Shown here piece after piece: positions 44,261 through 53,419 of a stretch of DNA of 64,000 nt (positions are counted from its first letter, which is position 1; every line of letters starts with the position of its first letter). The notes beneath the pieces are model-generated. The model searched no databases. It saw only the letters and a program-made list of their open reading frames with translations, and was not told the DNA's origin. The stretch lies in assembly GCF_025854275.1 (NCBI RefSeq), contig NZ_CP107567.1:4216001-4280000 (forward strand). The letters are read 5' to 3'. A program made the position numbers and the translations under genes. Source of the DNA: Streptomyces peucetius (GTDB taxonomy: Bacteria > Actinomycetota > Actinomycetes > Streptomycetales > Streptomycetaceae).

Positions 44261-45133
44261 ATGCCGGACCCCGTCGCCCGTGACGCCGCCGAGGAAGCGT
44301 CGGCGATGTCGCATCCCGCCGTCGCGCCGGACGCATCCGCCGCGTACGGGGAGCACCCCGACCAGGTCGTCGACTTCTACGCGCCCCAAAGCGCGCACGC
44401 CACCGTGCCGCTGGTGGTCGTGCTGCACGGCGGGGCGTGGCGGGCGCCGTACGACCGGCGGCATGTGACGCCGTTCGCCGACTTCCTGGCGCGCCGCGGC
44501 CTGGCCGTCGCCAACGTCGAGTACCGGCGCGGCCGGGACATCCCGCAGCAGCGCGGCGAGGCGGGCCCGGTCGCCGGGCGGTGGCCGGAGACGTTCGACG
44601 ACGTGGCCGCCGCGCTCGACGCGCTGCCGGACCTGGTGCGCGAGGCGCTGCCGCAGGCGGACCCGCGGCGGATCGTGGTGACCGGGCACTCCGCGGGCGG
44701 CCATCTCGCGCTGTGGGCGGCCGCCCGGCACGTGCTGCCGGCCGGCTCGCCGTGGCGGCTGGCCGCGCCGCCCCCGCTGCGCGGCGTCGTCGCGCTCGCG
44801 CCGGTCGCGGACTTCGGCGTGGCGGTGGAGCTCGGCGTGTGCGGCGGCGCGGTGCGGCAACTGCTGGGCGGTGAGGCGCAGTACGAGGAGCGGGCCGCGC
44901 ACGCCGACCCGGCCGCGTTGCTGCCGACGGGCATCGCCACGGCCGTGGTGCAGGGCCGTACGGACATCGTCGTGCCGCAGGCGGTCGCGGAGGCGTACGT
45001 CGACGCTGCCGCGAAGGCGGGCGAGACGGTCGGGTGGACGCTGCTGGAGGACGTCGGGCACTTCCCGCTGATCGACCCGGCGGCTGACGCCTGCGCGGTG
45101 GTCGCGGAGGAGATCGCCCAACTCGCCTGGTGA
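44261..45133 (+). CDS. Probable kynurenine formamidase (alpha/beta hydrolase)
   Basis: The ATG at 44261 has GGAG 7 nt upstream; 290 residues. The oxyanion motif HGGAW (residues 56-60, the HGGXW type of BNA7-like formamidases) and the nucleophile GHSAGG (S144) are intact, with DIVVP and a late GHFPLIDP giving the acid and His of the triad. In this place, 286 bp after kynA-kynU, hydrolysis of N-formylkynurenine to kynurenine is the natural role and completes the path. A generic esterase cannot be excluded. The palindromic element separates it from kynU, so it may be transcribed on its own. Confidence 0.8.
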   Translation: MPDPVARDAAEEASAMSHPAVAPDASAAYGEHPDQVVDFYAPQSAHATVPLVVVLHGGAWRAPYDRRHVTPFADFLARRGLAVANVEYRRGRDIPQQRGEAGPVAGRWPETFDDVAAALDALPDLVREALPQADPRRIVVTGHSAGGHLALWAAARHVLPAGSPWRLAAPPPLRGVVALAPVADFGVAVELGVCGGAVRQLLGGEAQYEERAAHADPAALLPTGIATAVVQGRTDIVVPQAVAEAYVDAAAKAGETVGWTLLEDVGHFPLIDPAADACAVVAEEIAQLAW

Positions 45134-45185
45134 CGACCGGGGATCGCGGACAAAAGCTGACCGCAAGGCTTCGTACGTTCTTCCC

Positions 45186-46007
45186 ATGACGAATCTCGTG
45201 ACCGGAGCAACCGGAACCGTCGGCCGCCAGGTGGTGGCGGAGCTTCTGCGCCGTGGACAGTCCGTCCGCGCCCTGACCCGCGACCCCGCGAAGGCCGACT
45301 TCCCCGAAGGCGTCGAGGTCGTGCGGGGCGACCTCACCGACGCCGAGAGCCTGGCCCCCGCCCTGGAGGGCGTCACCGGCCTGCACCTGATCACCTTCGG
45401 TGGTCCGTATTTCGCCCCGCTGGAGACGGGGCCGCGCATCACCGCGCTGGCGAAGGCCGCCGGCGTGCGACGTGTCACCGTGCTGCACGGCGGCGGCCCG
45501 AGCCAGCTCGAGGACGCGGTCCGCGAGAGCGACCTCGCCTGGACGGTGCTGATGCCGGTCGAGTTCATGGCGAACGCCCTCGAGTGGGCGGACGCGATCC
45601 GCGCCGACGGCGAGGTGCGTGAGCCGTTCGCGGGCCGGCTGAGTGCCATGGTGCACGAGGCCGACATCGGCGCCGTCGCGGCCGTCGCCCTGACCGAGGA
45701 CGGGCACGGCGGGCAGGAGTACGTGATCACGGGCCCGCAGGTGCTGACCCTTGAGGACAAGGTCGCCGCGCTGTCCGCCGCCCGGGGCCGGAAGATCCGG
45801 CTCGTCGAACTGAGCGAGCAGCAGGCGGTCGAGCAGTGGAGGGCCGCGGGGCAGCCGGAGGACGTCATCGGCTTCCTGCTGGAGGCGTACGGCAACACCC
45901 CGCCCGTCGGCCGTACCGTCGTCGACACCGTGGAGAAGGTCACCGGCCGGCCGGCCCGGACCTTCGCCGAGTGGGCCGAGGAGCACGCGGACGCGTTCCG
46001 GGCCTGA
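45186..46007 (+). CDS. NmrA-like NAD(P)-binding oxidoreductase
   Basis: The ATG at 45186 gives 273 residues. The Rossmann start LVTGATGTVGRQVVAELL and VRALTRDPAK, then LTLEDKVAALSAARGRKI near the C-terminal side are typical of atypical SDR proteins of the NmrA type. No YxxxK catalytic pair is evident, so it may be a sensor or reductase; the substrate is unknown. It follows the formamidase by 52 bp and is closed by a hairpin. Confidence 0.82.
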   Translation: MTNLVTGATGTVGRQVVAELLRRGQSVRALTRDPAKADFPEGVEVVRGDLTDAESLAPALEGVTGLHLITFGGPYFAPLETGPRITALAKAAGVRRVTVLHGGGPSQLEDAVRESDLAWTVLMPVEFMANALEWADAIRADGEVREPFAGRLSAMVHEADIGAVAAVALTEDGHGGQEYVITGPQVLTLEDKVAALSAARGRKIRLVELSEQQAVEQWRAAGQPEDVIGFLLEAYGNTPPVGRTVVDTVEKVTGRPARTFAEWAEEHADAFRA

Positions 46008-46030
46008 CGCGGACGGGACGCGGTACCGGT

Positions 46031-46076
46031 ACGGGTACGGGCACGTTCCTCGGGAGGCGGCCCTGCCCGTACCCGT
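46031..46076 (+). terminator. Hairpin terminator after the NmrA-like gene
   Basis: ACGGGTACGGGCA and its exact complement form a 13-bp stem with a 20-nt loop, 23 bp past the stop. Confidence 0.72.
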
Positions 46077-46239
46077 CATAGCTGAGAGCCAGGCGGCGGT
46101 CTTCGCCCACGAGCCGGGTCCGGTGTGTCCCGCCGGCTACTGAAACCCCGGGCCCCACCAGGTAGTACTCAAGGCGGAGGCCCCAGGATCCGCAGTGATG
46201 CTGACGACCGGGGCCCTGCCGCCCGCTTACCTTCATTAC

Positions 46240-47544
46240 GTGACCCAGAAGACCCGCAGCCCCGAATACGACCTGGCCCAAGGAGCACTCAGCGGCCTCC
46301 GCCAGGACCTCTTCCACGACGCGTTCGCCTACGGGCCGCTGCCGCCGCTGAGCGCCGAAGGGCCGCTGGTCCGCCGGCTGCCGGGCGAGCGGATACGCCG
46401 GGGCGCGGTGTGGCTGCCGCACGCCGTGGTGCTGTTCCTCGCCCTGTGCACCCTGCTGCTCGCCTACGCCGACGACGAGGGCGGCCTCGCCTTCGTCATC
46501 GGCGGCTTCGTCCCCGCGGTGGCGGTCGCGATGACCCTGGTCAGGCCCGTGGGCGCCTGGTGGGTGTCGATCGCGAGCACTCCCTTCGTGGCGGTGCTGG
46601 GCTCCTGGGACGACTGGCCCTGGGCGCCCGCCGGGTTCCTGTCCCACCTGACCGTGCTGGTCGTCGTGGCCCTGCGGACCCGCCCCCGGACGGCCGCCTG
46701 GATGTGGCTGATCACCGCGGCGTACGGGATGTTCGCCGACACCGTGATCAGCCGCGGCTACGGCCCCGGCGCCGCGCCCATGCTGTTCACCTCCGCGGTC
46801 CTGCTGCTCATGGTGAGCATGATCCTGGTCCGGCGTGAGGCGAAGCAGGAGGTCGCAGCCCAGCAGACGGTCACCGCCACCGAACGCGACCGGCGCACCC
46901 TGCTGGAGGAGCGCACGACCATCGCACGCGAACTGCACGACGTGGTCGCCCACCACATGTCGGTCGTCGCCATCCAGGCGGAGGCCGCGCCCTACCGGGT
47001 GGAGAACCCGCCGGAGGAACTGGAGAAGGCGTTCGCCACGATCCGGGAGAACGCGGTGGCCGCGCTGACCGAGCTGCGCCGCATCCTCGGCGTCGTACGC
47101 GCGGAGGACTACCAGGCGCCCGACGCCCCGCAGCCGGTCCTCGCCGACCTCGACCATCTGCTGTCCAACGTCCGCGAGGCAGGTCTCGAGACCGAGAAGA
47201 CGATCACCGGCGCGGTGCGTGAACTGCCGCAGGGCGTGGAGCTGTCCGCGTACCGGATCATCCAGGAGGCGCTCAGCAACGCGCTGCGCCACGCGCCGGG
47301 CTCCGCCGCCAAGGTCGAGATCTCGTACGTGCTCGGCGGCCTGGGGCTGCGGATCGTCAACACCGCACCTCAGGGGCTGGTCAAACCGTCGCCCGGCGCG
47401 GGTCACGGCATCACGGGGATGCGGGAGCGTGTGACGATGCTGAACGGCGACATGACCGCCGAGCCGACGGAGGACGGCGGGTACGCGGTCACCGCGTTCA
47501 TCCCCGTCGCCGCCCCCACCGCCGCCGCCGAGGAGACGTCATGA
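46240..47544 (+). CDS. NarL-type sensor histidine kinase
   Basis: The GTG at 46240 is chosen because TACCTT lies 8 bp upstream and fits a -10 for a leaderless message; the frame is open to GTG/ATG at 46195-46198. The 434 residues carry about five N-terminal membrane helices and a HisKA_3 domain with the phospho-His in RELHDVVAHH (H233), then an HATPase part (LSNALRHAPG, GHGITGMRERV). The stop overlaps the start of the response regulator (ATGA), so they form one two-component system. The signal is unknown. Confidence 0.88.
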   Translation: MTQKTRSPEYDLAQGALSGLRQDLFHDAFAYGPLPPLSAEGPLVRRLPGERIRRGAVWLPHAVVLFLALCTLLLAYADDEGGLAFVIGGFVPAVAVAMTLVRPVGAWWVSIASTPFVAVLGSWDDWPWAPAGFLSHLTVLVVVALRTRPRTAAWMWLITAAYGMFADTVISRGYGPGAAPMLFTSAVLLLMVSMILVRREAKQEVAAQQTVTATERDRRTLLEERTTIARELHDVVAHHMSVVAIQAEAAPYRVENPPEELEKAFATIRENAVAALTELRRILGVVRAEDYQAPDAPQPVLADLDHLLSNVREAGLETEKTITGAVRELPQGVELSAYRIIQEALSNALRHAPGSAAKVEISYVLGGLGLRIVNTAPQGLVKPSPGAGHGITGMRERVTMLNGDMTAEPTEDGGYAVTAFIPVAAPTAAAEETS

Positions 47545-48200
47545 CGATCCGGGTCCTCATCGTCGACGACCAGATAATGGTCCGCGAGGGTTTCTCCGTC
47601 CTGCTGAACGCCATGCCCGACATCGAGGTCATCGGCGAGGCGGTCAACGGCCGCGAGGCCGTCACCAAGGTCGCCGAGCTCGCGCCCGACGTCGTCCTGA
47701 TGGACATCCGCATGCCGGAGCTGAACGGCATCGAGGCGACCCGCGAGATCGTCGCCGCGCACGCCGAGTCGAAGGTGCTGGTGCTCACCACCTTCGACCT
47801 GGACGAGTACGTGTACCAGGCGCTGCGCGCGGGGGCCTCCGGGTTCCTGCTGAAGGACGCCTCCGCCCGGCAGCTCGCCGACGGGGTACGGGTGGTCGCG
47901 GCCGGCGAGGCGCTGCTCGCGCCCACGGTCACCCGCCGCCTGATCACCGAGTTCTCCAAGCTCTCCGACACCCCGCGCCCCGCCGCGATGACGCAGGTCG
48001 CCGATCTGACGGAGCGCGAGACGGAGGTCCTGGTCCTGATCGCGCAGGGCCTGTCGAACGCGGAGATCGCCTCGCACCTGGTGGTTGCGGAGTCGACCAT
48101 CAAGACGCATGTCAGCCGGGTCCTGGTGAAGCTCGGTCTCCGCGACCGGACGCAGGCGGCGGTGTTCGCGTACGAGGCGAGGCTGGTCACACCCGGGTAG
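47541..48200 (+). CDS. NarL/FixJ-family response regulator
   Basis: The ATG at 47541 overlaps the kinase stop. The 219 residues have a receiver domain with the phospho-acceptor D55 in VVLMDIRMPE and a conserved Lys in FLLKDAS, then a LuxR HTH (LTERETEVLVLIAQGLSNAE, VAESTIKTHVSRVLVKLGL). It is the partner of the kinase at 46240. A P450 gene lies 19 bp downstream on the same strand and might be part of the transcription unit. Confidence 0.93.
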   Translation: MTIRVLIVDDQIMVREGFSVLLNAMPDIEVIGEAVNGREAVTKVAELAPDVVLMDIRMPELNGIEATREIVAAHAESKVLVLTTFDLDEYVYQALRAGASGFLLKDASARQLADGVRVVAAGEALLAPTVTRRLITEFSKLSDTPRPAAMTQVADLTERETEVLVLIAQGLSNAEIASHLVVAESTIKTHVSRVLVKLGLRDRTQAAVFAYEARLVTPG

Positions 48201-48219
48201 CGGGGGCTAGCGTCCGGAC

Positions 48220-49437
48220 ATGGACGCTTCGGCCGACGTGCCCTTCGAACCCTGGTCGCCCTCGTTCGTCGCCGACCCGTACCCGGCCTTCGCCGAGCTG
48301 CGGGCGCGGGGGCGGGTGCACTGGTACGAGCCGACGCGGCAGTTCCTCGTACCCCACCACGCGGACGTGTCGGCGCTGCTGCGGGACCGGCGGCTGGGGC
48401 GGACGTATCTGCACCGCTTCACCCACGAGGAGTTCGGCCGCACTCCGCCGCCCGCCGCGCACGAGCCGTTCCACACCCTCAACGACCACGGGCTGCTGGA
48501 TCTGGAGGCCCCCGACCACACCCGGATCCGCCGCCTGGTGACGAAGGCGTTCACCCCGCGGACCGTGCAGGCGCTCGAACCGGTCGTGCGGCGGCTGGCG
48601 GCCGGCCTGGTCGCCGACTTCAAGAAGGCGGGCGGAGGCGACCTCCTCGCGGAGGTGGCCGAGCCCCTGCCGGTGGCCGTGATCGCGGAGATGCTGGGCA
48701 TCCCGGAGGCCGACCGCCCGCTGCTGCGGCCCTGGTCCGCGGACATCTGCGGCATGTACGAGCTGAACCCGCCGCAGGAGACGGCGGCGCGGGCGGTACG
48801 GGCGTCCCTCGAATTCAGCGCGTATCTGAGGGAGTTGATCGCGGTACGGCGTGCGGATCCGGGCGAGGACCTCATCTCCGCGCTGATCGCCGCGCACGAG
48901 GAAGGTGACCGGCTCAGCGAGCAGGAGATGATCTCCACGTGCGTGCTGCTGCTGAACGCGGGGCACGAGGCGACGGTCAACACCACGGCGGGCGGATGGT
49001 GGACGCTCTTCCGCCACCCCGAGCAGCTGGCCGCGCTGAGGGCGGACCACTCGCTGCTGTCCACAGCTGTGGAAGAACTCATGCGGTACGACACCCCGCT
49101 CCAGCTCTTCGAGCGCTGGGTGCTCGACGACATCGAGATCGACGGCACGGTCGTACCGCGCGGCTCCGAACTGGCCCTCCTCTTCGGCTCCGCGAACCGC
49201 GACGGCACCCGCTTCGACCGCCCCGACACCCTCGACATCACCCGGCAGGACAACCCGCACGTGAGCTTCGGTGCGGGCATCCACTACTGCCTGGGCGCGC
49301 CGCTGGCCCGCATCGAACTGGCGGCGTCCTTCGGCGAGCTGCTGCGGGAGGCACCGGGGATGCGGCTGCTGGAGGAACCGCGGTGGAAGCGGGGCTTCGT
49401 CATCCGGGGGCTGGAGGAGCTCCGCGTCGAGCTGTGA
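48220..49437 (+). CDS. Cytochrome P450
   Basis: The ATG at 48220 gives 405 residues. The I-helix oxygen-binding motif is AGHEATVN, the K-helix ExxR is EELMR, and the haem-binding loop is FGAGIHYCLG with C357. It is a soluble class I bacterial P450 that needs ferredoxin and a reductase; neither is nearby. Its place just behind the two-component system suggests co-transcription. The substrate is not predictable. The nested palindromic element lies behind it. Confidence 0.93.
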   Translation: MDASADVPFEPWSPSFVADPYPAFAELRARGRVHWYEPTRQFLVPHHADVSALLRDRRLGRTYLHRFTHEEFGRTPPPAAHEPFHTLNDHGLLDLEAPDHTRIRRLVTKAFTPRTVQALEPVVRRLAAGLVADFKKAGGGDLLAEVAEPLPVAVIAEMLGIPEADRPLLRPWSADICGMYELNPPQETAARAVRASLEFSAYLRELIAVRRADPGEDLISALIAAHEEGDRLSEQEMISTCVLLLNAGHEATVNTTAGGWWTLFRHPEQLAALRADHSLLSTAVEELMRYDTPLQLFERWVLDDIEIDGTVVPRGSELALLFGSANRDGTRFDRPDTLDITRQDNPHVSFGAGIHYCLGAPLARIELAASFGELLREAPGMRLLEEPRWKRGFVIRGLEELRVEL

Positions 49438-49474
49438 CGGGCGTCGCGGCACGGCGGGAGCGGGGCCTGTCCCC

Positions 49475-49700
49475 CTACCCGCCCCTTCCCGAAACCGGGC
49501 TCCGCCCGGACCCGTTTCCGGGGGCTCCGCCCCCGGGCCCCCGCGCCTCAAACGCCGTCGGGGCTGGAACTTGCCGGTCTCTGGGTGCGGCGGGACTGAA
49601 TTTCGCGGAGCGAAATCAGCCCGTCCGGCGTTTGAGGACACCGCGCGGAGCGCGGTACCGGGGTCCGGGGCTTGCCCCCGATTCGGGAAGGGGCGGGTAG
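49475..49700. repeat. Nested palindromic intergenic element (copy 2), 226 bp
   Basis: A 19-bp terminal inverted repeat (CTACCCGCCCCTTCCCGAA at 49475-49493, complement at 49682-49700) encloses an inner pair CTCAAACGCCG/CGGCGTTTGAG (49547-49557, 49626-49636) and several short hairpins. It shares its word order with copy 1 at 44040. It has MITE-like structure; no coding content. Confidence 0.8.
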
Positions 49701-49734
49701 GAGAAAGGCCCGCCGCAGGCGCCACCCGCCCGCG

Positions 49735-50155
49735 CCCGCAACGCACCGCGCCTGACGCCCCCGCGCCCGCAACGCACCGCGCCTGACGCACCCGCACCCG
49801 CAACGCCCCCGCGCCCGCGCCCGCAACGCACCGCGCCTGACGCACCCGCACCCGCAACGCCCCCGCGCCCGCGCCCGCAACGCACCGCGCCTGACGCACC
49901 CGCACCCGCAACGCCCCCGCGCCCGCGCCCGCAACGCACCGCGCCTGACGCACCCGCACCCGCAACGCCCCCGCGCCCGCGCCCGCAACGCACCGCGCCT
50001 GACGCACCCGCACCCGCAACGCCCCCGCGCCCGCGCCCGCAACGCACCGCGCCTGACGCACCCGCACCCGCAACGCCCCCGCGCCCGCGCCCGCAACGCA
50101 CCGCGCCTGACGCACCCGCACCCGCAACGCCCCCGCGCCCGCAACGCACCGCGCC
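49735..50155. repeat. 54-bp tandem repeat array
   Basis: The word GCCTGAC recurs at 49750, 49781, 49835, 49889, 49943, 49997, 50051 and 50105; from 49781 on the step is exactly 54 bp. The unit is built from CGCCCGCAACG and CGCACCCGCACCCGC modules. The last seven units are near identical. The array ends 7 bp before the stop codon of the leftward ABC permease gene, so it would be in that gene's 3' untranslated region. Because 54 is a multiple of three, long Ala/Gly/Arg/Cys frames appear on the minus strand. Confidence 0.9.
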
Positions 50156-50161
50156 CGCCCG

Positions 50162-51820
50162 CTACTTCGTCTCCAGGTCCCGACTTCGGAACCCCTCCAG
50201 GCCGACCCACACCAGCCCCGCCGCCAGCAGCGTCAGGACCGCCATCGGCGTCCAGCTCATCTCCGCCGCCGGCAGCTGCGGCACATGCCCGAACGGCGAG
50301 ATGTTGTTCATCCAAGCGGGGAACTGCAGCAGCCGCCCCAGGTACCCGACCACGAACGCGTACACCGGCACGATCCACGCCGCCGCACTCGCCCGCGGGA
50401 ACCAGCCGAAGAGCACCACCGCGACCCCGACCGTGACCCACAGGGCCGGCGCGTACGCCAGGGCCGCGCCCAGCAGTGCGAGGAACAGTCCGCCGTCGGA
50501 GGCCGAGGCCGCCCCGGAGAGACCGAAACCGAGCCCTGCCAGCACCAGCAGTGCCGTGCCGCCGGTCATGGCCACGGCCAGGTGGCTGCCCACCCACCGG
50601 GTGCGGGACAGACCCGTCGCGAGCAGCGGCTCCGCCCGGCCCCCGGTCTCCTCGGACCGTGGCCGCAGCGCCGCCATCACGACGTACACCGACGCCACCA
50701 CCGCGATGATGATCATCACCATCGAGGCGAACGACTCCGCCATCGTGGCGCCGCCGATCTCCTCCAGCGCCTCCTGGATCTGGTCGATGTTCTTCAGCAT
50801 GTCCTCGGCGTCGCCGAGGATCGACCCGTACATCGCGCCCATCAGGAAGAGCCCGGCGCCGAAGCCGATGAGCATGCCGCGGTGCAGCCGCAGGGCGAAG
50901 CCCAGCGGACGGCTCAGGGCGTCGGACGCCACCGGGCTGCCGAGCCGCGAGGCGCGCAGGCCCGCGCCGACGTCCCGCCGGGTCGACAGGACGAAGCCCG
51001 CGGCGGCGCAGAGCCCGGCGAGCAGCAGGCACAGCAGCAGCGGCCACCAGCGGTTGTCGACGTAGGCGTACGTGCGTTGCGCCCAGCCGATCGGGGACAG
51101 CCAGGACAGCGCGTCGTTGCCGCCCGCGTCGCCGGCGGCGCGCAGCACATAGGCGATGCCGATGACGGCAAGCGCCATGCCGGAAGCGCCACGGGTGTGC
51201 GCGGTGATCTGCAAGGTGACGGCGGCGACGGCGGCGAAGGTCAGGCCCACGGCCGCGTGGGCGAAGCCGTAGAGCAGCGAGCCGCCGCCGTCGATGCCGT
51301 CGATGCCCAGTCCGCCGAGGCCGACGGCCAGCAGCAGGGCGAGCACGACGTTGGCGACGGCCGCGACGGTCAGCGCGGCCGCCAGGTGGGCGTGCCGTCC
51401 GACGGCGGCGGAGCGCACCAGTTCGGCGCGGCCCGTCTCCTCCTCGTCGCGGGTGTGCCGGGCGACGATCAGGACGCTCATCAGCGCGACCATGACGGCC
51501 ATGAAGCCGAGCATCTGGTGGCCCAGCATGGCGCCGAAGTTGTAGTCGTCCAGATAGTGCCGGGGGCCGGTCATGGCGAGCCCGGCCGGGCTGTCCATGG
51601 TGGTGACGACCGAGGCGCGGTCCTCGGGATCGGCGTACAGCGTCTTGTAGTTGTTCGCCGTGGAGACCGTGCCGAGGAACAGCGCGACGATCCAGACGGG
51701 GAGCCGGACGCGGTCCCTGCGCAGGTCGAAACGGATCAGTGTGCCGGTTCCGGCCAGCGCGCCGCCGCCCGTGCGGGACCCGGCGGGTGCGGGTGCCTTG
51801 GTCGCGGTGGCGGTGCTCAT
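50162..51820 (-). CDS. ABC-2 type exporter permease (552 residues)
   Basis: The ATG at 51820 overlaps the ATPase stop (ATGA). The 552 residues contain about 12 transmembrane helices in two similar halves ([21 protein letters not shown] and [20 protein letters not shown] are matching cytoplasmic loops), so it is a fused permease of the kind found beside DrrA-like ATPases. It probably exports a drug-like or antibiotic compound with the ATPase. The GbsR/MarR-type gene divergent to this pair is its likely repressor. Confidence 0.85.
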   Translation of the reverse strand: MSTATATKAPAPAGSRTGGGALAGTGTLIRFDLRRDRVRLPVWIVALFLGTVSTANNYKTLYADPEDRASVVTTMDSPAGLAMTGPRHYLDDYNFGAMLGHQMLGFMAVMVALMSVLIVARHTRDEEETGRAELVRSAAVGRHAHLAAALTVAAVANVVLALLLAVGLGGLGIDGIDGGGSLLYGFAHAAVGLTFAAVAAVTLQITAHTRGASGMALAVIGIAYVLRAAGDAGGNDALSWLSPIGWAQRTYAYVDNRWWPLLLCLLLAGLCAAAGFVLSTRRDVGAGLRASRLGSPVASDALSRPLGFALRLHRGMLIGFGAGLFLMGAMYGSILGDAEDMLKNIDQIQEALEEIGGATMAESFASMVMIIIAVVASVYVVMAALRPRSEETGGRAEPLLATGLSRTRWVGSHLAVAMTGGTALLVLAGLGFGLSGAASASDGGLFLALLGAALAYAPALWVTVGVAVVLFGWFPRASAAAWIVPVYAFVVGYLGRLLQFPAWMNNISPFGHVPQLPAAEMSWTPMAVLTLLAAGLVWVGLEGFRSRDLETK

Positions 51821-52749
51821 CGGGTGCCTCCGTCGGCGGCGGCGCCCGTGCGTCCGTTGCCGGCGAGCTCGTCGCCGTAGTGCCGCAGCATCAGCTCTTC
51901 GAGCGTCGGCGGGTGGCTGATGAGGCTGCGGACGCCGAACTCGGAGAGCCGGCGGATCGCCCCGTCGAGCTGGTCGCCGTCCACGGCGAACCGCACCCGG
52001 CCGTCGTCGGTCCGTACCTCGTGGACGCCGGGCAGTCCGTCCAGTCCGGTGACCGGGCGGGTGGTCTCCGCCTCGACGGTCGTACGGGTGAGGTGCCGCA
52101 TCTCGATCAGCGTCCCGGACTGCACGACCCGGCCGAGCCGGATGATGCTGACCCGGTCGGCGAGCTTCTCGACCTGGGCCAGGATGTGGCTGGACAGCAG
52201 GACGGTCTTGCCCGCGGCCTTCGCCTCCGTGATGACGTCCTGGAAGACGACCTCCATCAGCGGGTCGAGTCCGGCGGTCGGCTCGTCGAGGAGCAGCAGC
52301 TCCGCGTCGGACGCGAGGGCGGCGACGATGGCGACCTTCTGCCGGTTGCCCTTGGAGTAGGCCCGGCCCTTCTTGGTCGGGTCGAGGTCGAAGCGCTCGA
52401 CGAGTTCGTCGCGGCGCCGCTTGTCGATGCCGCCGCGCAGCCGGGAGAGCAGGTCGATGGCCTCGCCGCCGGTGAGGCTCGGCCACAGTTCGACGTCACC
52501 GGGGACGTAGGCGAGGCGCCGGTGCAGTTCGACGGCGTCGTGCCAGGGATCCTTGCCGAGCAGCTGAGCCGCGCCCGAGTCGGCGCGCAGCAGCCCGAGC
52601 AGGACGCGGATCGTGGTCGACTTCCCGGCGCCGTTGGGCCCGAGGAAGCCGTGGACCTCACCGGCCCGGACCGTGAGGTCGAGACCGTCCAGCGCACGTG
52701 TCCGCCCGAACGACTTGTGGAGTCCGGAGACGGTGATTGCCTTCGTCAT
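51817..52749 (-). CDS. ABC transporter ATP-binding protein (DrrA-like)
   Basis: The ATG at 52749 gives 310 residues with Walker [10 protein letters not shown] (37-45), a signature region [18 protein letters not shown], Walker [14 protein letters not shown] and a C-terminal extension ([15 protein letters not shown]) as in drug-resistance ATPases. It pairs with the overlapping permease. The start codon lies 19 bp from a perfect 20-bp palindrome that should be the repressor's operator. Confidence 0.9.
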   Translation of the reverse strand: MTKAITVSGLHKSFGRTRALDGLDLTVRAGEVHGFLGPNGAGKSTTIRVLLGLLRADSGAAQLLGKDPWHDAVELHRRLAYVPGDVELWPSLTGGEAIDLLSRLRGGIDKRRRDELVERFDLDPTKKGRAYSKGNRQKVAIVAALASDAELLLLDEPTAGLDPLMEVVFQDVITEAKAAGKTVLLSSHILAQVEKLADRVSIIRLGRVVQSGTLIEMRHLTRTTVEAETTRPVTGLDGLPGVHEVRTDDGRVRFAVDGDQLDGAIRRLSEFGVRSLISHPPTLEELMLRHYGDELAGNGRTGAAADGGTR

Positions 52750-52767
52750 GTTTCAGAACGTACGCTC

Positions 52768-52787
52768 ACTTCACAAATTTGTGAAGT
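52768..52787. promoter_or_regulatory. 20-bp perfect palindrome between ABC exporter and GbsR/MarR gene
   Basis: ACTTCACAAATTTGTGAAGT is fully symmetric and AT-rich in a GC-rich genome. It lies in the short divergent region between the exporter ATPase (start 52749) and the regulator (start about 52838). It is a strong candidate operator for the adjacent dimeric regulator, controlling both directions. Confidence 0.8.
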
Positions 52788-52837
52788 TAGGAAGCGTATA
52801 AACTGGAGACGGAGCCGTGAACAGGGGAGATGATCCG

Positions 52838-53347
52838 GTGGTGACTGAACAGGCCGCGCCAGCGCAGCAGCCGCGTGACGAGGACGCGGTGTCGGCCTTC
52901 GTGGAGCGTTTCGCCGCCCAGCTCGTGGAGGCGGGCATGCCCCGGATGCCGTCCCGGGTCTTCGCCGCCCTCCTGGCTTCCGACGCCGGCGTCATGACCT
53001 CGGCGGAGCTGGGCGACGCGCTCCAGGTCAGCCCCGCCGCCGTGTCCGGCGCGATCCGCTATCTCGCCCAGGTCAACATGGTCACCCGCGAACGGGAGCC
53101 GGGCTCGCGCCGCGAGCGCTACCGCGTGCACAGCAACCAGTGGTACGAGGCGCTGACCAACCGCGACCAGATCCTCAAGCGCTGGGAGGGCACCCTGCGC
53201 GACGGCGTGGCGAGCCTCGGCCCCGAGACGGGGGCCGGCCGCAGGATGTCCGAGACGCTGGAGTTCTTCCAGTTCCTCGAGAAGGAGCTCGCATCCCTCA
53301 TGGAACGCTGGCGCGAACACCGCGACCGCCTCTACGGCGACTCCTGA
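52838..53347 (+). CDS. GbsR/MarR-type transcriptional regulator
   Basis: The GTG at 52838 follows GGGGAG at 8 nt; GTGs at 52817 and 52841 are alternatives. The 169 residues hold a winged helix (SRVFAALLASDAGVMTSAEL, DALQVSPAAVSGAIRYLAQV, NMVTREREPGSRRERYRV) and a C-terminal dimerisation helix. This is the GbsR-like group that often represses divergent ABC-2 exporters. The palindrome at 52768-52787 is its probable site. The ligand is unknown, but may be the exporter's substrate. Confidence 0.87.
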   Translation: MVTEQAAPAQQPRDEDAVSAFVERFAAQLVEAGMPRMPSRVFAALLASDAGVMTSAELGDALQVSPAAVSGAIRYLAQVNMVTREREPGSRRERYRVHSNQWYEALTNRDQILKRWEGTLRDGVASLGPETGAGRRMSETLEFFQFLEKELASLMERWREHRDRLYGDS

Positions 53348-53419
53348 CCCACCCCCGCCGACCCCACTGCCGGCCAGGGTGCACCCCGCAGATCGGCCCG
53401 GCCCGCCCAAGGGCCCCGC

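Noticed and set aside
49735..50155. CRISPR array
   Set aside because: The units are contiguous tandem repeats with no unique spacers, and no cas genes are present.
49548..51047. Long minus-strand frames rich in Ala/Gly/Arg/Cys repeats (49548-51047, 49616-50149, 48187-50127)
   Set aside because: They are translations of the 54-bp tandem array, whose unit is a multiple of three and lacks stops; the right-hand part overlaps the permease gene in another frame. No start with a ribosome-binding site.
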